NCBI GenBank assembly: GCA_041623475.1
Contig: JBFJWU010000019.1
Location: forward strand, 1 to 18,380
Direction: 5' to 3'
DNA length: 18,380 nt
Source: JBFJWU01 sp041623475 [NCBI: bacterium]
GTDB taxonomy: Bacteria > J088
Position numbers and translations under genes: made by a program. The notes beneath the pieces were generated by a model. That model did no database searches, was not told where the DNA came from, and worked only from the letters and a program-made list of their open reading frames with translations. Numbering within the stretch: position 1 is the stretch's first letter; every line of letters begins with the position of its first letter. This document shows, piece after piece, positions 15,972 to 18,380 of this stretch.

Positions 15972-16415
15972 GTGAAGCAGTTCCGAACTGAAATCGAAAT
16001 CGACGCACCTGTAGCGCGGGCGTGGACCGTCCTGACCGGCTTCCATGACTATCCGGATTGGAACCCGACGATCCGCGCCGTCGATGGCACACCCGCACCC
16101 GGATCGAAATTGCGCCTGCGCCTGGCCCGCGAAATCGGTGGCGAACAGACAATTGGCGTCTCGGCCCGGGTGCGCGTCTGCGAACCCAATCGCGAACTGG
16201 CCTGGGGTGGCGGCATCCCCGGTGCGCCGTGGCTGCTGGATGTCCACCATTACTTTCGCCTCGAGGAAATTGCAGGGGAACACGCGCGGCTGATCCACGG
16301 CGAGGATTTTCGCGGGATCCTGGTTCCCCTGATCTGGCCCCTGATAGCGAGCCGTGTCGGACCGGGTTACGAGGCAACCAACCAGGCATTCAAGCGGCAG
16401 TGTGAACGACACTGA
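15972..16415 (+). CDS. SRPBCC (START-like) family protein
   Basis: A 147-residue protein starting at GTG 15972, with AAAGAGG 10 nt upstream and 20 bp after the stop of the preceding gene. The N-terminus F-R-T-E-I-E-I-D-A-P-V-A-R-A-W, then F-H-D-Y-P-D-W-N-P, is the characteristic opening of SRPBCC polyketide cyclase/CoxG-like proteins. Further on, Y-F-R-L-E-E and E-D-F-R-G-I-L-V-P-L fit the later strands and final helix of the helix-grip fold. Members bind hydrophobic ligands in a deep cavity; many are uncharacterised, and no catalytic residues can be assigned. Cytosolic, no signal peptide. Likely cotranscribed with its neighbours. Confidence 0.88.
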   Translation: MKQFRTEIEIDAPVARAWTVLTGFHDYPDWNPTIRAVDGTPAPGSKLRLRLAREIGGEQTIGVSARVRVCEPNRELAWGGGIPGAPWLLDVHHYFRLEEIAGEHARLIHGEDFRGILVPLIWPLIASRVGPGYEATNQAFKRQCERH

Positions 16416-16493
16416 GCAACTGTCCGATGGGCAGTGGAATTCGACGTGAGTCCCACCAACCTGCCGGAGGAATTCGGGAACCTTGAACCTTCA

Positions 16494-17261
16494 ATGCGCA
16501 TGCCGGTTGTCTTTATTGGCCACGGGTCACCGATGAATGCGATCCAGGACAACCCGTTCACCTGCTCTTGGGCGGACCTGGGCCACACATTGCCAAAACC
16601 ACAGGCGATTCTATCTGTTTCGGCCCACTGGCTGACGCCTGGCTCGGTACAGGTCCTGGCCACTGACCATCCGCGGACGATCCACGATTTTGCTGGATTT
16701 CCCGATGTCCTGTACGAACAGTATTATCCGGCGCCAGGCAGCCCCGAGTTTGCCCGCTTGACCGTCGAACTTCTGGCCGGGTCCCACGCCCAGCCGGACC
16801 ACCACTGGGGCCTGGACCACGGAACCTGGTCGGTGCTGAAACATATGTATCCCAATGCGGACGTCCCGGTCTACCAGCTGAGTATGGACTACAGCCAGGC
16901 ACCCCGATGGCATTTTGAGCTGGCGCAGCAACTGGCTCCGCTACGGGACCGGGGCGTACTGGTGATTGGCAGTGGCAACATCGTTCACAATCTGCGTGCC
17001 GTCCGCCACGGAGGGGAGCCCTATGGCTGGGCACTGGAATTTGATGATATGGTTCGCCGCAGCCTGGCAGACGGCGACAACCAGGCAGTCGTTGATTTTC
17101 TGGAGTTGGGCACCCTGGCCAGGACCGCCCATCCGACCCACGACCATTTCTTGCCGGCGATCTATACCCTGGGCCTGCGACGCCGTGACGAATCCGTTCG
17201 CTTTGTCACGGACGGTTTTGATCTGGGTAGTATCAGCATGCGGTCCTATGTGATTGGCTGA
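16494..17261 (+). CDS. ygiD: Class III extradiol ring-cleavage dioxygenase, YgiD (4,5-DOPA dioxygenase) family
   Basis: From the ATG at 16494 the protein is 255 residues, close to E. coli YgiD, and aligns from the M-x-M-P start. Metal-ligand motifs are intact: G-H-G-S-P-M-N (His10), S-A-H-W (His45) and G-N-I-V-H-N-L (His165). A fourth family histidine is in P-T-H-D-H-F-L-P (His214/217), and L-D-H-G-T-W is at 107-112. By family knowledge it cleaves catechol rings extradiolly; YgiD acts on L-DOPA in vitro and its natural substrate is unclear. An in-frame GTG at 16434 would add 20 residues and has GATGGG only 2 nt upstream; neither start has an ideal Shine-Dalgarno sequence, so the N-terminus is uncertain. 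It is the last gene of the plus-strand run and is convergent with the 17340 gene (78 bp). Confidence 0.93.
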   Translation: MRMPVVFIGHGSPMNAIQDNPFTCSWADLGHTLPKPQAILSVSAHWLTPGSVQVLATDHPRTIHDFAGFPDVLYEQYYPAPGSPEFARLTVELLAGSHAQPDHHWGLDHGTWSVLKHMYPNADVPVYQLSMDYSQAPRWHFELAQQLAPLRDRGVLVIGSGNIVHNLRAVRHGGEPYGWALEFDDMVRRSLADGDNQAVVDFLELGTLARTAHPTHDHFLPAIYTLGLRRRDESVRFVTDGFDLGSISMRSYVIG

Positions 17262-17339
17262 TGAGCCGGGGACCAGTCGGAACACCTGGACGACACCGGT
17301 GATGTTTTCCAGATTGTCGGTGATAAACGGCCCATCTGG

Positions 17340-18164
17340 TCATTCCAAACCAGCATAATTGTTGCCGGGTAGCGGCTCGGTCAGGATGTCAATGCCATCG
17401 GGCTGCGCGGGGTCCTGACGAAGCTTCAGGTCTGTATAAGTCACCAGCAGAAACCCGTCCAGGAAAAGATGAGTCACCCCGCCCCCAAGGAATGTAATCC
17501 AGATGGTCCGGGACGAGGATGCGTAGGACGGCAATCCCTGGGCCAACGTATCCGGGTCGATTTGTACCAGCATGGATGAAAGCTCACCGGCGCCGGAAAC
17601 GGTGCTTAAGACCGCCATCGGAATCGATCCAAAACCCACCATGGCGCTGGTGCGCCACCAATGACCCTTAACCAGGACACGGCTGTATCGCAGTGCGTCG
17701 ACGGGCCCTCGGTCGTCCAGCAGAACACAATACCCGACAAAAATCAGGGAAATCATAAGGACTAGACCGGGAATCACCATCAATACGATGCCCACGGCAA
17801 CGCAGATGTAATAAAGAATCATTGCACCGAACAAAGGAAAAAATCGTGCAAATGTGCGAGACAGGGCATAAACGACGGACACATCACCACCCCGCGCAAC
17901 CTGGTCCATCTGGACAGAGACGGCTCCGACGACGAAAATCGCTGCCAGAAAATTAAATACCCCGACGGCGATCAGGTTCGGATCCAGCGGTACAAACCCA
18001 TCGGGCCCCACAGGCGGCGGCGTGGCCTGACGAATCAGGTCCGGCATCACCGCAATGACACCCGCCAGCAATAACAGCGGCAGCGCAGGCAGAAACGACG
18101 CTCGAACCAGCCCCAGGGCTGACCAAACCAGGTCGCCAAGACCAGATGGACGATCCGTATACAA
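17340..18164 (-). CDS. Six-helix inner-membrane protein, YciC/GlpQ-membrane-domain-like
   Basis: A 274-residue hydrophobic protein. Membrane segments lie at about 22-42, 62-84, two between 107 and 147, 170-190 and 218-242. After the fourth segment comes L-L-D-D-R-G-P-V-D-A-L-R-Y-S-R-V-L-V-K-G-H-W-W, a motif seen in membrane proteins related to YciC and to the membrane domain of glycerophosphodiester phosphodiesterases, where it follows an I-P-G-L-V-L-type helix, as here. The function of that group is largely unknown. The TTG start at 18164 is preferred because AGGAG (18171-18175) is 6 nt upstream. It lies 87 bp after the cyclase gene on the same strand and may be cotranscribed with it. Confidence 0.8.
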   Translation of the reverse strand: MYTDRPSGLGDLVWSALGLVRASFLPALPLLLLAGVIAVMPDLIRQATPPPVGPDGFVPLDPNLIAVGVFNFLAAIFVVGAVSVQMDQVARGGDVSVVYALSRTFARFFPLFGAMILYYICVAVGIVLMVIPGLVLMISLIFVGYCVLLDDRGPVDALRYSRVLVKGHWWRTSAMVGFGSIPMAVLSTVSGAGELSSMLVQIDPDTLAQGLPSYASSSRTIWITFLGGGVTHLFLDGFLLVTYTDLKLRQDPAQPDGIDILTEPLPGNNYAGLE

Positions 18165-18170
18165 AAAAAA

Positions 18171-18175
18171 CTCCT
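18171..18175 (-). promoter_or_regulatory. Shine-Dalgarno sequence deciding the TTG start at 18164
   Basis: AGGAG on the minus strand is separated by a 6-nt T run from the TTG start codon. There is no ATG in frame nearby. Confidence 0.7.
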
Positions 18176-18251
18176 GACAATACCGTTCAGGTTATCCTGC
18201 AAACAAGAAAGCTGAAAGAGCGGTGCCGGGAAGTCGTCAGCAATGCCCGGT

Positions 18252-18380
18252 TCAGTTCGGCCCCAGCAGCCACCACGTCTTCATCAGCCCCTTGCCCTTG
18301 ACATCTATTTCGCCCCGGTACTCGGTCACAAAACGGTCTTTCACCAGCTCGTGAAATGCATCCGTGACCTGGATTCGCCC
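18252..18380 (-). CDS. Class III adenylate/guanylate cyclase, C-terminal fragment (5' end outside window)
   Basis: The last 42 residues of a protein entering from the right edge. G-R-I-Q-V-T-D-A-F-H-E-L-V, then Y-R-G-E-I-D-V-K-G-K-G-L-M-K-T-W-W-L-L-G is the standard end of class III nucleotidyl cyclase catalytic domains: a helix, the R-G-x-I-x-V-K-G-K-G hairpin, and a T-x-W/Y-x-L strand. The catalytic aspartates and substrate-specifying residues lie outside the window, so adenylate versus guanylate activity cannot be told. The protein ends 2 residues after this domain, so any sensor domain must be N-terminal. Confidence 0.9.
   Translation of the reverse strand, partial: GRIQVTDAFHELVKDRFVTEYRGEIDVKGKGLMKTWWLLGPN

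Noticed and set aside
15187-16389. A 400-codon minus-strand open frame opposite the Tat and SRPBCC genes.
   Set aside because: It spans two well-supported plus-strand genes, and the translation has no family features; it is a shadow frame of GC-rich DNA.

Overview
The window is GC-rich DNA from what looks like a Gram-negative bacterium, probably a proteobacterium. This rests on a lipobox lipoprotein, a Tat substrate, a YgiD-type extradiol dioxygenase, an SRPBCC protein and the tail of a class III nucleotidyl cyclase. No rRNA, tRNA, CRISPR array or insertion sequence is visible, and the genus cannot be named from the sequence.

Region 1 (1-12902, minus strand) is one gene: a giant surface-type lipoprotein whose reading frame stays open for 4,300 codons and leaves the window before any stop. 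In order it has a lipobox signal peptide (Cys17), two carboxypeptidase-regulatory-like beta-sandwich segments, about 34 tandem Ig-like domains of about 92 residues, a DUF4082-like jelly roll, and three blocks of thrombospondin type-3 (Asp-rich, calcium-binding) repeats separated by two PPC-like beta-sandwiches. The Ig array is not a simple tandem: it cycles in blocks of three domain types (about 830 bp), and a nine-domain block (about 2.5 kb) appears to have been duplicated inside it. A good sigma70-type promoter and Shine-Dalgarno sequence precede the gene.

Region 2 (12903-13939) is a 214-bp divergent intergenic region, then a small secreted protein of unknown function (plus strand), which meets tail-to-tail, with 4 bp between stops, a 129-residue cytosolic protein with a CxxC motif (minus strand).

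Region 3 (13940-15060) holds a classical NAD(P)-dependent short-chain dehydrogenase (minus strand) followed by a rho-independent terminator. Its upstream region is shared with a divergent gene and contains a perfect 13-nt inverted repeat.

Region 4 (15061-17261, plus strand) is a likely three-gene operon: a Tat-exported helical/TPR-like protein, an SRPBCC ligand-binding protein, and a YgiD/LigB-type extradiol dioxygenase. Region 5 (17340-18380, minus strand) has a six-helix membrane protein downstream of the C-terminal tail of a class III adenylate/guanylate cyclase.

The standout is the giant lipoprotein and the layered history of its repeats. The remaining genes look like ordinary chromosomal housekeeping or accessory genes. 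There is no gap over 300 bp without a gene; the 12903-13116 and 13940-14167 gaps hold only the regulatory elements listed.
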